A DNA stretch of 46,546 nucleotides from Prochlorococcus sp. AG-315-B03 (lineage in GTDB: Bacteria; Cyanobacteriota; Cyanobacteriia; PCC-6307; Cyanobiaceae): contig QBWA01000006.1 of assembly GCA_003283745.1 (NCBI GenBank), forward strand, positions 1 to 46,546. Reading direction: 5' to 3'. Of this stretch, positions 29,292-38,796 are shown in pieces (positions within the stretch are counted from its first letter, which is position 1; the number at the start of each line of letters is the position of its first letter). The notes beneath the pieces were generated by a model. The model saw only the letters and a list, made by a program, of their open reading frames with translations. It ran no database searches and was not told the DNA's origin. The translations under genes were made by a program, and so were the position numbers.

Positions 29292-31028
29292 TTAACTTTT
29301 TTTCTTCTTCTTATTTTCTCGTTTAGATAATCGCTTTTTTTCTTTCGCTGCTATTTCTAATTCTTTTTCTTTCTGATTTGCCTCCTCTATCTTCTTTTCA
29401 TTGTAATATTTATAATCCCCTCTATACATAATTAATTGACCATCTCTAATTTCAACAATTTTATTAGCAACCTTAGAAATAAAATATCTATCATGTGAAA
29501 CAATTAACACAGTGCCTTGATAATTTGATAAAGCACTTTCCAGCATTTCCTTTGAAGGAATATCTAAGTGATTTGTTGGCTCATCCAAAATTAACAAATT
29601 ACATGGTTTAACAACCATTAATGCTAGTGCCAGTCTTGCCTTCTCTCCTCCACTAATTTGTCCAACTTCCTTGAAAACCGAATCATTACGTAAACCAAAG
29701 CTTCCCAATAGAGATCTAGCTTCGGTTTGAGTCCAATTCGGAACAGATTGATATATCGTCTCAATTACAGTTTTTCCTAATTCCAATGCCTCTGCTTGAT
29801 TCTGCTCAAAATAACTAGGGATAACATTATGTTTTCCCAATTCTATAAACCCATCTTCAGGTTTTTCTAAACCCATAATCAATCTAAGTAAAGTAGACTT
29901 TCCAGAACCATTACCCCCCAAAAAAGCTATCCTCTCTCCAATATTAACTTCTAAATTAGCTCCTAAAAATAATATATTTTCTTCATAACTATGTGTCAAA
30001 TCTTTAATGCTAAGTACATCCTTACCAGAATGAAGTGCTGGCATAAAACTAAAACTAGGTCCCTTTAAACTATCAACTGGAGCTTCAATTTTTTCCACTT
30101 TGTCTAATAATTTTTCTCTACTTTTTGCTTGGGTACTTCTTGTCGCACTTGCACGAAATCTTTCAATATAAGCTTTCTGAGTCGAAATATCTTTTTGTTG
30201 CTTTTGGTAAGCAGCTCTAGTGACTTCTAAATCAAAATTACTCTGTTCTAAGTATGAAGTATAATTTCCCAAATAACTTTTAGATCTTCCTCTTTCAGTA
30301 TGAACTATTTTTGAACAAATTTTATCCAAAAATGCTCTATCATGACTAACAATTACCATCGCTACTTTTTGATTTAATAAATATCTTTCAAGCCATTCAA
30401 TTGTTGCAAGATCTAAATGGTTAGTAGGTTCATCTAATAATAAAATATCAGGACTTTGCAATAAAATCTTACCTAAAGCTATTCTCATTTGCCATCCACC
30501 AGAAAAATCTCCTACTAATCGATCCGCTTCCTTTTCCTTAAAACCAATCTTAGGTAATAATTTCTCAACTTGAGACTCCAAATCATAGCCATTAATAGAT
30601 TCAAATTTATTTTGAATAGCACTTAATTCTTGAATCAATGAATCTAAATAATCTAAATCCTTTGTAGCTAATTCAGACTCCATTTTTTGTTGAATTATTT
30701 TCTGTCTGTTTAACAACGACGAGGCTTCATGAAATGCCTGAAATAACTCTTCTCTAACAGATCTATCAACATCTACATCAAATTCCTGTTTTAAATATGC
30801 AATAGACGGATCACCTTCTTTCATTAGAGAACCATCAGTTACCTCCTCTAGTCCAGCTATAATATTTAACTGAGTTGATTTACCAGCTCCGTTAACTCCC
30901 ACTAAACCAATTCTTTCACCAATTTTTATTTCCCAACTAACATCCTTTAGGACTTCACCTGTGGGATAAATTTTAGAGATTCTGTCAAGACGTAACACGT
31001 AAAAAAGCCTCTTGTGAACTACCTTCAA
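29292..31028 (-). CDS. ABC-F family ATPase (translation-factor type); real start probably downstream of ORF start, near LRLDRISKIYPTGEV
   Basis: Two P-loops (GVNGAGKST, GGNGSGKST), two signature motifs (DFSGGWQMR, QISGGEKARL), two LLLDEPTNHLD/LLILDEPTNHLD. Confidence 0.93.
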   Translation of the reverse strand: MKVVHKRLFYVLRLDRISKIYPTGEVLKDVSWEIKIGERIGLVGVNGAGKSTQLNIIAGLEEVTDGSLMKEGDPSIAYLKQEFDVDVDRSVREELFQAFHEASSLLNRQKIIQQKMESELATKDLDYLDSLIQELSAIQNKFESINGYDLESQVEKLLPKIGFKEKEADRLVGDFSGGWQMRIALGKILLQSPDILLLDEPTNHLDLATIEWLERYLLNQKVAMVIVSHDRAFLDKICSKIVHTERGRSKSYLGNYTSYLEQSNFDLEVTRAAYQKQQKDISTQKAYIERFRASATRSTQAKSREKLLDKVEKIEAPVDSLKGPSFSFMPALHSGKDVLSIKDLTHSYEENILFLGANLEVNIGERIAFLGGNGSGKSTLLRLIMGLEKPEDGFIELGKHNVIPSYFEQNQAEALELGKTVIETIYQSVPNWTQTEARSLLGSFGLRNDSVFKEVGQISGGEKARLALALMVVKPCNLLILDEPTNHLDIPSKEMLESALSNYQGTVLIVSHDRYFISKVANKIVEIRDGQLIMYRGDYKYYNEKKIEEANQKEKELEIAAKEKKRLSKRENKKKKKS

Positions 31029-31083
31029 ACATCTAGTCTTAACAGATGCAAACTGGTTTAAATTACATCACCAATGAAAGCCT

Positions 31084-31251
31084 ATGGTGAGACTGGAACA
31101 AATCACTGCTCTATTTCTTGCAGCAGCTCTAGCAATTCCAAGCTATTGGTTCTTTTGGACTATGGCTGGCGGAGGAGGCTATGAAAGAAGAGGTATAACA
31201 AATGAAATGCCACATTCTCTAAAAAATCCTAACAAAATCAAACACAATTAA
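31084..31251 (+). CDS. Candidate 55-aa single-TM protein
   Basis: MVRLEQITALFLAAALAIPSYWFFWTMAGGGGYERRGITNEMPHSLKNPNKIKHN*; TM helix, Gly-rich turn, basic tail. Not in track. Confidence 0.5.
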   Translation: MVRLEQITALFLAAALAIPSYWFFWTMAGGGGYERRGITNEMPHSLKNPNKIKHN

Positions 31252-31478
31252 AGGCCACCTCTTGCTTTGATCAGCCACTGCTTAGTATCTAAATCCTCAA
31301 TATTGCCTAAATATTCTTTCACCTCTTCTGAAGTTACTGGTAAATTTAATTCTTGACCCAACGCACAAATTGCCTTCATAGCTCCTTTAGGGTCTTGAAG
31401 AGCTTGGCGAAAAAGATCTTGCTTTTTCTCTGGGTTGGCCTCAATAAGCTTATAAAGCTCTGCAGCATTACTGCTCAT
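31248..31478 (-). CDS. Nif11-like small protein (leader-peptide-like, ends in GGL)
   Basis: MSSNAAELYKLIEANPEKKQDLFRQALQDPKGAMKAICALGQELNLPVTSEEVKEYLGNIEDLDTKQWLIKARGGL. Confidence 0.55.
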   Translation of the reverse strand: MSSNAAELYKLIEANPEKKQDLFRQALQDPKGAMKAICALGQELNLPVTSEEVKEYLGNIEDLDTKQWLIKARGGL

Positions 31479-31511
31479 AATAAAGAAAATAACTGATCAG
31501 ACACTATTCAA

Positions 31512-31868
31512 TTAAGCAGCTTTTGTCTGAAAATTGGAAGATTCTTGGCCTTTATCTAAATCACTTTCCTTTAAACCCAAAGCCGAGGCATCCTTCATAC
31601 TTCGAGCATCCATACATAGCACTTTACGAAGTTGAGCAAAATTTGCTGCTTGAGAAGATCTTCCTTCCCTGGTAGCCCCATATTCAGCTCTTTGCAAAAC
31701 ATGATGCAAGTGAGTCAATAGATAAGAACTAACAACTGCAGAAATTAAAACATCACTATTTTCACTACTTCGACGATTCTTTTTTCTTGAACGTTTTGAC
31801 ACTACTTGTTTATCAATTGTCCTAGAAGAAAGAGAGCAAGATGTTTTAGGAAGAGATGGCTTAGTCAT
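31512..31868 (-). CDS. Conserved hypothetical protein
   Basis: Intact 118-aa ORF; VLISAVVSSYLLTHLHHVLQRAEYGATREGRSSQAANFAQLRKVLCMDARSMKDA. Confidence 0.6.
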   Translation of the reverse strand: MTKPSLPKTSCSLSSRTIDKQVVSKRSRKKNRRSSENSDVLISAVVSSYLLTHLHHVLQRAEYGATREGRSSQAANFAQLRKVLCMDARSMKDASALGLKESDLDKGQESSNFQTKAA

Positions 31869-31966
31869 GAAATGCTCCTGTTTTGATCACAAAAATTTCG
31901 AATTAATCAGCCAATCATCAAGAAAGGCCAGGAAGGAAAGTATCATACCCAAAGATAGTATCCTTG

Positions 31967-31980
31967 AGTACAAGTGTACA
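31967..31980. promoter_or_regulatory. LexA-box-like site (AGTACAAGTGTACA)
   Basis: Fits cyanobacterial LexA consensus RGTACNNNDGTWCB in all but the last base; overlaps perfect palindrome AGTGTACACT; lies between divergent genes 31512-31868(-) and 32011-32313(+). Confidence 0.45.
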
Positions 31981-32010
31981 CTAATAAGTACCCGATAGTT
32001 TCATAGGGGC

Positions 32011-32313
32011 ATGGCTACCCGTCAAAACTCATCCAACGGGAAACAAAAGTCTCCAAGGATACAAGTTGTTTTACCTGAAGAACTATGTGGAGCATTAGCA
32101 GAATTAGCAGAACAAGAATCTAGAACCGTAAGCAATATGGCGAAAGTATTGATACAGGAAGGTGTTAAGCGTTATGGATCCTTGGAAATTTCATCAAATC
32201 AAGAATTAAGAGTCCAAAAGAGCAAAACGCAAGATTTCATCAATAAGCTAGAGAAACAGAAAACAAAAAGACTAAAAGGTCTTCCTCGAAGATTAAAATT
32301 TAAAAGAAATTAA
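32011..32313 (+). CDS. CopG/ribbon-helix-helix-like small regulator
   Basis: RIQVVLPEELCGALAELAEQESRTVSNMAKVLIQEGVKRYG RHH pattern with basic C-terminus. Confidence 0.65.
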   Translation: MATRQNSSNGKQKSPRIQVVLPEELCGALAELAEQESRTVSNMAKVLIQEGVKRYGSLEISSNQELRVQKSKTQDFINKLEKQKTKRLKGLPRRLKFKRN

Positions 32314-32330
32314 TTTCTTAATTTTCACCT

Positions 32331-33470
32331 TCAAGGGTCAACCCGCACTCCAAAAGTTAATGATTTCTTGGATCCTGTGATGTGACTAGCATCAACTTTT
32401 CTCCCCAACATGTTCCACCAAGCTAAAGTTGCAAACGCTAGAGCCTCTCTAAATTGTGAAGGAATTCCTATCTCATTTATCTTCTTTATACAAACACCTC
32501 GACACTTTCTCTCAAGTTGTTTCATCAGATATATATTTTGACTACCACCCCCAGCTACCAATAGTTCAATGAGACGTATTTTTCTCCTCTTGAAAAGAAA
32601 ATCCAAATCTTGAGAAACTATTGAAGCAGTAAATGTAGTGATAGTTGACAAAAAATCTTCTTTTGAAACCTCACCTACTTGAAATTTTCTTTTTTGCAAA
32701 TCGATTAAACCAAATTGCTCTCTACCAGTAGATCGAGGTGGTGGTTGTTGAAAAAAAGGTTCTTTCAACCACTCCTCAATAACTTTCATTTTTGGGATTC
32801 CCATGGATGCCAGATTCCCATTTTTATCAAAACTAAGACACGAGTTACTACTCTGTTCAATTGCTAAATCAATTAAAGAGTTTGCAGGGCCACAATCCCA
32901 TCCAATACAAAAAGAATTCTTTTCAAAGCCAGTTTTAGGGGGGATAATCGTAAGATTTGCAATACCTCCAAGATTAAGAATACCTCTCCATCCATTAACT
33001 CTTCCTATCAAACTTTCATCTACCAAAGGAACTAAAGGTGCTCCATGGCCTCCTAAGGCTATATCCTTTGACCTGAAATCATAAACCACAGTTCGATTTA
33101 ATATGTTGGCTAACAAGGGACCGTGAAGCATTTGCAAGGTTGCTCCTCTCTGAGAGTTCGTTGGACTTCTATGCCATACCGTCTGTCCATGACACCCTAT
33201 AAGTTCTGCTGTTGATCCAGAATCACAAGCTATTGCAGTCTGTGCATTTAATTCAGTTATTTCTTCAGATAACTTCAGCCAATCTTTCATACTAATTTTC
33301 AACCCTTGACCTACTTGAAGAATCTTTTTCCTAGTTGACAAAGGATATACAAATGAAACTGAATTAAGGATTCTCCATTTTGGCTTAGATGGATCACCTT
33401 TAAATTCGACTAAAACTGCATCTATGCCATCTGCACTTGTCCCACTCATCAAACCTAATACACGCATCAA
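32331..33470 (-). CDS. anmK: Anhydro-N-acetylmuramic acid kinase
   Basis: [29 protein letters not shown]-like, [11 protein letters not shown]-like, REQFG motifs. Confidence 0.92.
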   Translation of the reverse strand: MMRVLGLMSGTSADGIDAVLVEFKGDPSKPKWRILNSVSFVYPLSTRKKILQVGQGLKISMKDWLKLSEEITELNAQTAIACDSGSTAELIGCHGQTVWHRSPTNSQRGATLQMLHGPLLANILNRTVVYDFRSKDIALGGHGAPLVPLVDESLIGRVNGWRGILNLGGIANLTIIPPKTGFEKNSFCIGWDCGPANSLIDLAIEQSSNSCLSFDKNGNLASMGIPKMKVIEEWLKEPFFQQPPPRSTGREQFGLIDLQKRKFQVGEVSKEDFLSTITTFTASIVSQDLDFLFKRRKIRLIELLVAGGGSQNIYLMKQLERKCRGVCIKKINEIGIPSQFREALAFATLAWWNMLGRKVDASHITGSKKSLTFGVRVDP

Positions 33471-34175
33471 TTAATTTTGTGGCAATTTTTTAAGATCTTC
33501 CATAGAACCCATGACTACTAATACATGATCTTTTTCTAAAATATATTTAGCAGGAGGGATAACAGTTAATAACTGAGCTGGTCCCGCTGCTAAAACATTA
33601 ACTCTATAATTCTTCCGAAGATTCAAATCACGCAAAGAACGACCTACAAAAACCTCGGGTACTTTAATTTCATCAATACCAGTTTTGTCGTCTAATTCTA
33701 ATCTTTCAATCAAATTTGGCCGGACTAATTCTAAACCTAATCTTTCTCCTTGCATTCTTGAAGGGAAAACAACACGATCAGCACCTACTCTTTTCAACAT
33801 TTTCTCATGCAAATCACTTGTTGCTCTAGCAATAACCTGTTTAACCAGACTGCCATCTGTATCTTTTGCAATCAAAGTTGTAGTAATACTTGCTTCAATT
33901 GGCTCACTAATACCAACGACTAAAGTTCCCATTTCAAGCACACCTGCTTCTTTCATAGACTCTTCGTCGGTGGAATCAACCACTCGTGCTTCTATTGTTG
34001 GCTCAAGTTGACGCAATTCTTCTATTGCTCGCTCAGATGCATCGACAGCTAAAACATCAGCTCCATTTCGAAGCAACTCTCGACACACTGCACTTCCAAA
34101 ACGTCCAATACCAACCACTGCAAAACCAAAATCCTCATTCCCTTTTTTGGGAGACCACTGCCACCAGTCAGTCAT
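33471..34175 (-). CDS. TrkA/KtrA-type RCK regulator of K+ transport
   Basis: FAVVGIGRFGSAVCRELLRNGADVLAVDASE Rossmann/RCK_N plus TrkA_C end. Confidence 0.92.
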   Translation of the reverse strand: MTDWWQWSPKKGNEDFGFAVVGIGRFGSAVCRELLRNGADVLAVDASERAIEELRQLEPTIEARVVDSTDEESMKEAGVLEMGTLVVGISEPIEASITTTLIAKDTDGSLVKQVIARATSDLHEKMLKRVGADRVVFPSRMQGERLGLELVRPNLIERLELDDKTGIDEIKVPEVFVGRSLRDLNLRKNYRVNVLAAGPAQLLTVIPPAKYILEKDHVLVVMGSMEDLKKLPQN

Positions 34176-34187
34176 AATTTTCCCTCT

Positions 34188-35573
34188 CTATACATAAAGG
34201 TCCTCCCTTGGATAACCAATTCGATTCTGAGGCTGAAGACTACCTCTATTTAGGGCTTGCCATATTGCACTCAAGAATAAAAGGATACCAAGTCGGCCAA
34301 CAAACATACCGATAATAAGAACTAGTTGACCAAAATGACCCAATTCTCTTGTAACACCAAGATCAAATCCAACAGTAGCGAAAGCAGAAATACAAGTAAA
34401 CAACATCTCTAAAAATGAGAAATTCTCCTCACCATTAAAACCATTAGTCAAACTTAAAAGCAAAGCCATAATTAAAACAAATAATAAAGAACCTACAGTT
34501 ATACCAACGGCTTTTAAAACTATTTTGTCAGAAATCTGACGATTACGAATTATAATTTCGTTCTGCCCACGCAATGTTGTTCTAGTTGCAGCCATTAATG
34601 CAGCTATAGTTGTTGTTTTAATTCCCCCTCCTGTACCCCCAGGACTAGCACCAATAAACATTAAAAACATCAGAAAAAGTAGACCAGAGTCAGAGACAGT
34701 TTCAATTGATATTGGCATATTGGTAAACCCCGCTGTTCTTGCACTCACAGAAGCAAAAAAAGCAGTTAAAATACGATCTGGGAAAGTTATTGTAGAGAAG
34801 AAATTACCCTTAATTAAAGATTCAGTAAAAAGCAATCCAAAAGCGCCTAAAGCAATCAAAATAAACGAGGTTCGTATAACCAAACGTGTATGTAAACTTA
34901 GATTTCTTAAACTCAAAGATCTACGGTTAATCCAAAGATCATTTGTTACTCTCCATCCAAGTCCACCTAATAAAATTAATATGATTAATACGATATTAAC
35001 TACCCCATTATTTCTATAACTTTGCAAGCTATTAGACCAAAGACCAAATCCAGCATTATTATAGGCTGAAATACTATGAAAGACTGCAGCCCAAAGCCTT
35101 TGCCCAGTATTTGAAATATCATTAAATCCAAAAAAGTATAGAGTAGTAGCACCAAAGGAAATAAGAATTCCAGCCGTAGTTATTATCCCTCTAAATGTTT
35201 TACCTATACCACCAACCCCAAATTCATCTAGAGTTTTTCCACGATCAAGACGAGTTCTTAAGTCTGTTCCACTAACAACAAAACTTTGTAAAAATGTAGT
35301 AATTGCCATTAAACCTAACCCACCAATTATCAACATAATTGCTAAAACAAATTGCCCGAAAAATGTTAGATCTTTACCTATATCAATAATTGACAAACCA
35401 GTAACTGTGACCGCAGAAGTAGCTGTAAATAACGCCTCCCATAAACCTACTTTTGAATTAGAACAAATAGGCGTTGCCAACAATAAAGTTCCACATACTA
35501 TTACCAACAAACCCGTTAAAACAGTGAACTGAGGAATTGTGAGTCTCTTATATGTCTCGGACCTAATTCTCAT
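34188..35573 (-). CDS. TrkH/KtrB-family K+ transporter
   Basis: Multi-TM with FTATSAVTVTGLS, AGFGLWSNSL, SARTAGFTN, GASPGGTGGGIKTTT selectivity/TrkH motifs. Confidence 0.92.
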   Translation of the reverse strand: MRIRSETYKRLTIPQFTVLTGLLVIVCGTLLLATPICSNSKVGLWEALFTATSAVTVTGLSIIDIGKDLTFFGQFVLAIMLIIGGLGLMAITTFLQSFVVSGTDLRTRLDRGKTLDEFGVGGIGKTFRGIITTAGILISFGATTLYFFGFNDISNTGQRLWAAVFHSISAYNNAGFGLWSNSLQSYRNNGVVNIVLIILILLGGLGWRVTNDLWINRRSLSLRNLSLHTRLVIRTSFILIALGAFGLLFTESLIKGNFFSTITFPDRILTAFFASVSARTAGFTNMPISIETVSDSGLLFLMFLMFIGASPGGTGGGIKTTTIAALMAATRTTLRGQNEIIIRNRQISDKIVLKAVGITVGSLLFVLIMALLLSLTNGFNGEENFSFLEMLFTCISAFATVGFDLGVTRELGHFGQLVLIIGMFVGRLGILLFLSAIWQALNRGSLQPQNRIGYPREDLYV

Positions 35574-35691
35574 TGTCTTTGAAAACAGCAGGATATTGTT
35601 CCAGTGATACGTTTAAAGTTCAGAAAATAAACACAAATTTTCAACGCACTAGTTACGTCTATGTAGATAATAGACAACATATAAAAATAAC

Positions 35692-37512
35692 TTAAGAACC
35701 ACCATACTTCAACAAAATTAAACCAGGAACAATTAACGTCATCAAGACCGTCAAACCAGCTCCATATCTAGTGACGTCTAAAAAACGATAACGTCCTGGG
35801 CCAAAAACCATCAAGTTAGTTTGATAACCCATTGGTGTAAGAAACGACTGACTAGCTCCAAAAAGGACTGTAATCAAAAGAGCCAAGGGAGGTAAACTCA
35901 TACTTGGCGCTAATTGGACAGCAATAGGTGCTAAAAGTGCTACTGAAGCGGCATTGCTAACAAACTGAGTAAAAATAGTGGTTGATAGAAAAATTACTAA
36001 TAACGCTGTATAAGTTGGTAAATCTTCAAGGAAATACTCAAGACTACTAGCAAAAGCATCAGCAAGACCAGTTGTTTTCATGGCAACACTAAAACTAGAA
36101 AGTGATCCCAGTAATAGGATGACATCAAGTCGAATGGATCTTTGAACCTCAGCAGGTCTTAAACAGCCACCTATGACCATTGCTATTACAGCCATAAGAA
36201 CAGCGGCAACAAGTGGCAATGAAGTGACTGATGGAACAATTAACATAGCAATAGCTATCCCAATTGCTATTGGTTTTCGAGTGACAGTTGGTAAATCATT
36301 CTCAAATTGATCCAAAACAAGAAGATCATTACTTTCTTGAAGGCCACGTATTGAATCTGTTGGTGCCTGTAAGAGCAATACGTCTCCCTCTCTTAAAATT
36401 GCCTGACCTAGACGTTCTTGAACAGTTTGTTGACCTCTTCTTAAAGCTAAAACAGTGGCATTATGCCTTTGTCGAAATCTAAGTTCACGTAAACTCGCAC
36501 CTGCCAAAGTAGATCCAGCAGGTAATAGAACTTCTACAGTTTTTTGCCCTTTATCATTATTAGTAAGAAAAAATTTCTTTTCAGTATTTAAATCTTTTTT
36601 TGTAAGTTGAACAGTGTGTTCTTGTTGCAGGCGGAGAAGGTCTGATCGTGTAATTCTTATCAACAAACGATCGCTAGATTTTAGAATTCGATCAGCTAAA
36701 GGTGGTAGAAGTTTCTCATTAGCTCTCTGTATTTCTAATACATCTACATCAAATCTTCTTTGCAATCGACTATTCCTCAAAGAATGACCAACCAATTCTG
36801 AATAAGGAGGAATTGTTACTTCAGTAAAATAACCTGTTTGATCAGAACTACCTACAAAATCTGAACTAATTCTGCCCCTATCAGGCAACAGAGATTGTGG
36901 AGCAAATAACATATATAAAGTACCAATTAGCCATATAGGCACTCCTATCGCAGTAAATGTAAATAAGTCAAAAGCTCCATATCCCAGTTGTTCACTAATA
37001 TCACTAACTAATAAATTTACTGAGCTTCCTAAAAGAGTTAACGTGCCTCCTAAAACGGTTGCAAAAGAAAGAGGAAGCAAAACTCGAGAAGGAGATAATT
37101 TGCGTTTCATACACCATCCTTCAATAACTGGCAAAAGTGATGCCACTACTGGGGTATTAGGAACCACTCCTGACACTGGTGCAACAACTAAACCAAGAAA
37201 AGCAATCAATCTCCTTGGGGTTTGAATACTTTCTGAAGCAATTAACTCTCTTAGACGATCAAGTGCACCGCTTTTAAAAAGCGCAGCAGAAACAGCAAAT
37301 AAGCCCATTAATGTAATCAATGCAGGACTACCAAAACCAGCTAATGCTTTTTGTGGAGACAAAACCCCTGTCCCTATCAATAAGGCAACACTCAAAAGAC
37401 CAGTCAGTTCAGGAGCAAGAGCACTGCTAACAAATAAACAAATTGCCAGAATCAAAACTGCCAAAGTAATGACAGCCTGAGGATTTTCTAAAACATTAAA
37501 TATCTCATTCAT
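35692..37512 (-). CDS. SLC13-type anion/Na+ symporter with internal RCK_C (TrkA_C) domains
   Basis: Multi-TM halves (GLFAVSAALFKSGALDRL.., VVPNTPVVASLLPVI, FTQFVSNAASVALLAPIA) flanking two TrkA_C-like segments. Confidence 0.9.
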   Translation of the reverse strand: MNEIFNVLENPQAVITLAVLILAICLFVSSALAPELTGLLSVALLIGTGVLSPQKALAGFGSPALITLMGLFAVSAALFKSGALDRLRELIASESIQTPRRLIAFLGLVVAPVSGVVPNTPVVASLLPVIEGWCMKRKLSPSRVLLPLSFATVLGGTLTLLGSSVNLLVSDISEQLGYGAFDLFTFTAIGVPIWLIGTLYMLFAPQSLLPDRGRISSDFVGSSDQTGYFTEVTIPPYSELVGHSLRNSRLQRRFDVDVLEIQRANEKLLPPLADRILKSSDRLLIRITRSDLLRLQQEHTVQLTKKDLNTEKKFFLTNNDKGQKTVEVLLPAGSTLAGASLRELRFRQRHNATVLALRRGQQTVQERLGQAILREGDVLLLQAPTDSIRGLQESNDLLVLDQFENDLPTVTRKPIAIGIAIAMLIVPSVTSLPLVAAVLMAVIAMVIGGCLRPAEVQRSIRLDVILLLGSLSSFSVAMKTTGLADAFASSLEYFLEDLPTYTALLVIFLSTTIFTQFVSNAASVALLAPIAVQLAPSMSLPPLALLITVLFGASQSFLTPMGYQTNLMVFGPGRYRFLDVTRYGAGLTVLMTLIVPGLILLKYGGS

Positions 37513-37599
37513 ATCATTTTCTTAATAAGGCTCTGCAACTGATTTTGTACTAACAATACTGTGAGAAGGAATTATAAATATTGATAAAATAATTAGTTA

Positions 37600-37960
37600 A
37601 TCAATTTTTCACCAATCAGCGAAGAGCTTGTAGATCCAAGATAAAGAAAAAAGACTATCATTCTCATACGAATTTCTAAATATTTAATTTCATAAGCTAA
37701 AGGACCTTCCAGAGTTATTCAATAGCCAATCAAAGAAGCATTTCAATTCCAAGATTCAAGATTTCACCATCATCCTAAAACTCAAATAGCTTGAGAGGCT
37801 CCCCACCATTCCTTACAGAACAAATTTTTTACAGTAAGTGAACCTTCTTGCATTGCAACTTGTGCTGAGCAGAGCAAGTATATTGTTCATCCAAGCAATA
37901 TCCCCCGACTAAAACTCTTGGTAGAGATTTCAAATTGTTCAAGTCCATAGGGACAAGATC
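37600..37960 (-). pseudogene. C-terminal relic of a type-II NADH dehydrogenase (NDH-2)
   Basis: Minus-strand fragments in order: RVLVGGYCLDEQYTC (GDCA-like region); SAQVAMQEGSLTVKNLFCKEW (frame +1, complement of about 37868-37810); GGEPLKLFEF*DDGEILNLGI; LEGPLAYEIKYLEIRMRM. These match the order of the NDH-2 C-terminus, with stops and frame changes. Confidence 0.75.
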
Positions 37961-38019
37961 TAAGATGTTTTACGAAACCATCAGCAAACTTTTAAAGATT
38001 CGGCATTCAATGCTCAAAT

Positions 38020-38796
38020 ATGAAGAAAGAATCCAAAACAAATTCCATTAATAATTCACAAGACTATACAAATAGTCTTCAAGACTTATTAAAGAAATCA
38101 CTTGATGAAACTAGAGAAGATCTTAAAAAACTCTCCGCTCAAGATCTTCTCCTATGGGGAAATGAGCAATTTGCCAATAAGTTTGCTTTAACTACAAGTT
38201 TTGGAATTCAATCAGCTGTCTTACTTCATATGACAGGAATATTCGAATCAAAGAAAAAACCAAAAGTAATTTGGATTGATACTGGTTACTTGCCTAAGGA
38301 AACTTATCTTTATGCTGATCAGCTTACAAAATTATTTGAAATAGATTTAGTAATTCATCAAAGCTATGTATCTCCGGCAAGAATGGAAGCTTTATATGGA
38401 CGTCTTTGGGAAACAGGATCTCACGCAGATTTTGAAAAATATCATCAAATGCGCAAAGTGCAACCTCTTGAAAATGCGTTATCCGAACAAGGCATTAAAT
38501 GTTGGGCAAGTGGAGTAAGAAAAGGGCAAACTACCAATAGAGAATCTATGAATCTTCTTGATTTTATTAGAGGTCGTTTATCTCTCAGACCTCTTTTAAA
38601 TTGGAGTAAAAAAGATATTTTCTATTACATGCAAAAAAACAATTTACCTCAACACCCTTTATTTGAAAAAGGTTATTCAAGTGTTGGTGATTGGCACTCT
38701 AGCCAGGCAGAAAATATAAATAATAAAGGTCGGTCTACTAGGTTTGGAGGCGTCAGCGAAGAGTGTGGAATACATATAAATCAGGAAATAAATTAG
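38020..38796 (+). CDS. cysH: Phosphoadenylyl-sulfate (PAPS/APS) reductase
   Basis: LTTSFGIQSAVLLHM, VIWIDTGYLPKETY, CWASGVRKGQTTNRE, RPLLNWSKKDIFYYM, GYSSVGDWHSS, ECGIH. Confidence 0.95.
   Translation: MKKESKTNSINNSQDYTNSLQDLLKKSLDETREDLKKLSAQDLLLWGNEQFANKFALTTSFGIQSAVLLHMTGIFESKKKPKVIWIDTGYLPKETYLYADQLTKLFEIDLVIHQSYVSPARMEALYGRLWETGSHADFEKYHQMRKVQPLENALSEQGIKCWASGVRKGQTTNRESMNLLDFIRGRLSLRPLLNWSKKDIFYYMQKNNLPQHPLFEKGYSSVGDWHSSQAENINNKGRSTRFGGVSEECGIHINQEIN

Noticed and set aside
33685-35019. Plus ORFs across the TrkA/TrkH genes
   Set aside because: Antisense to the K+ transporter genes.
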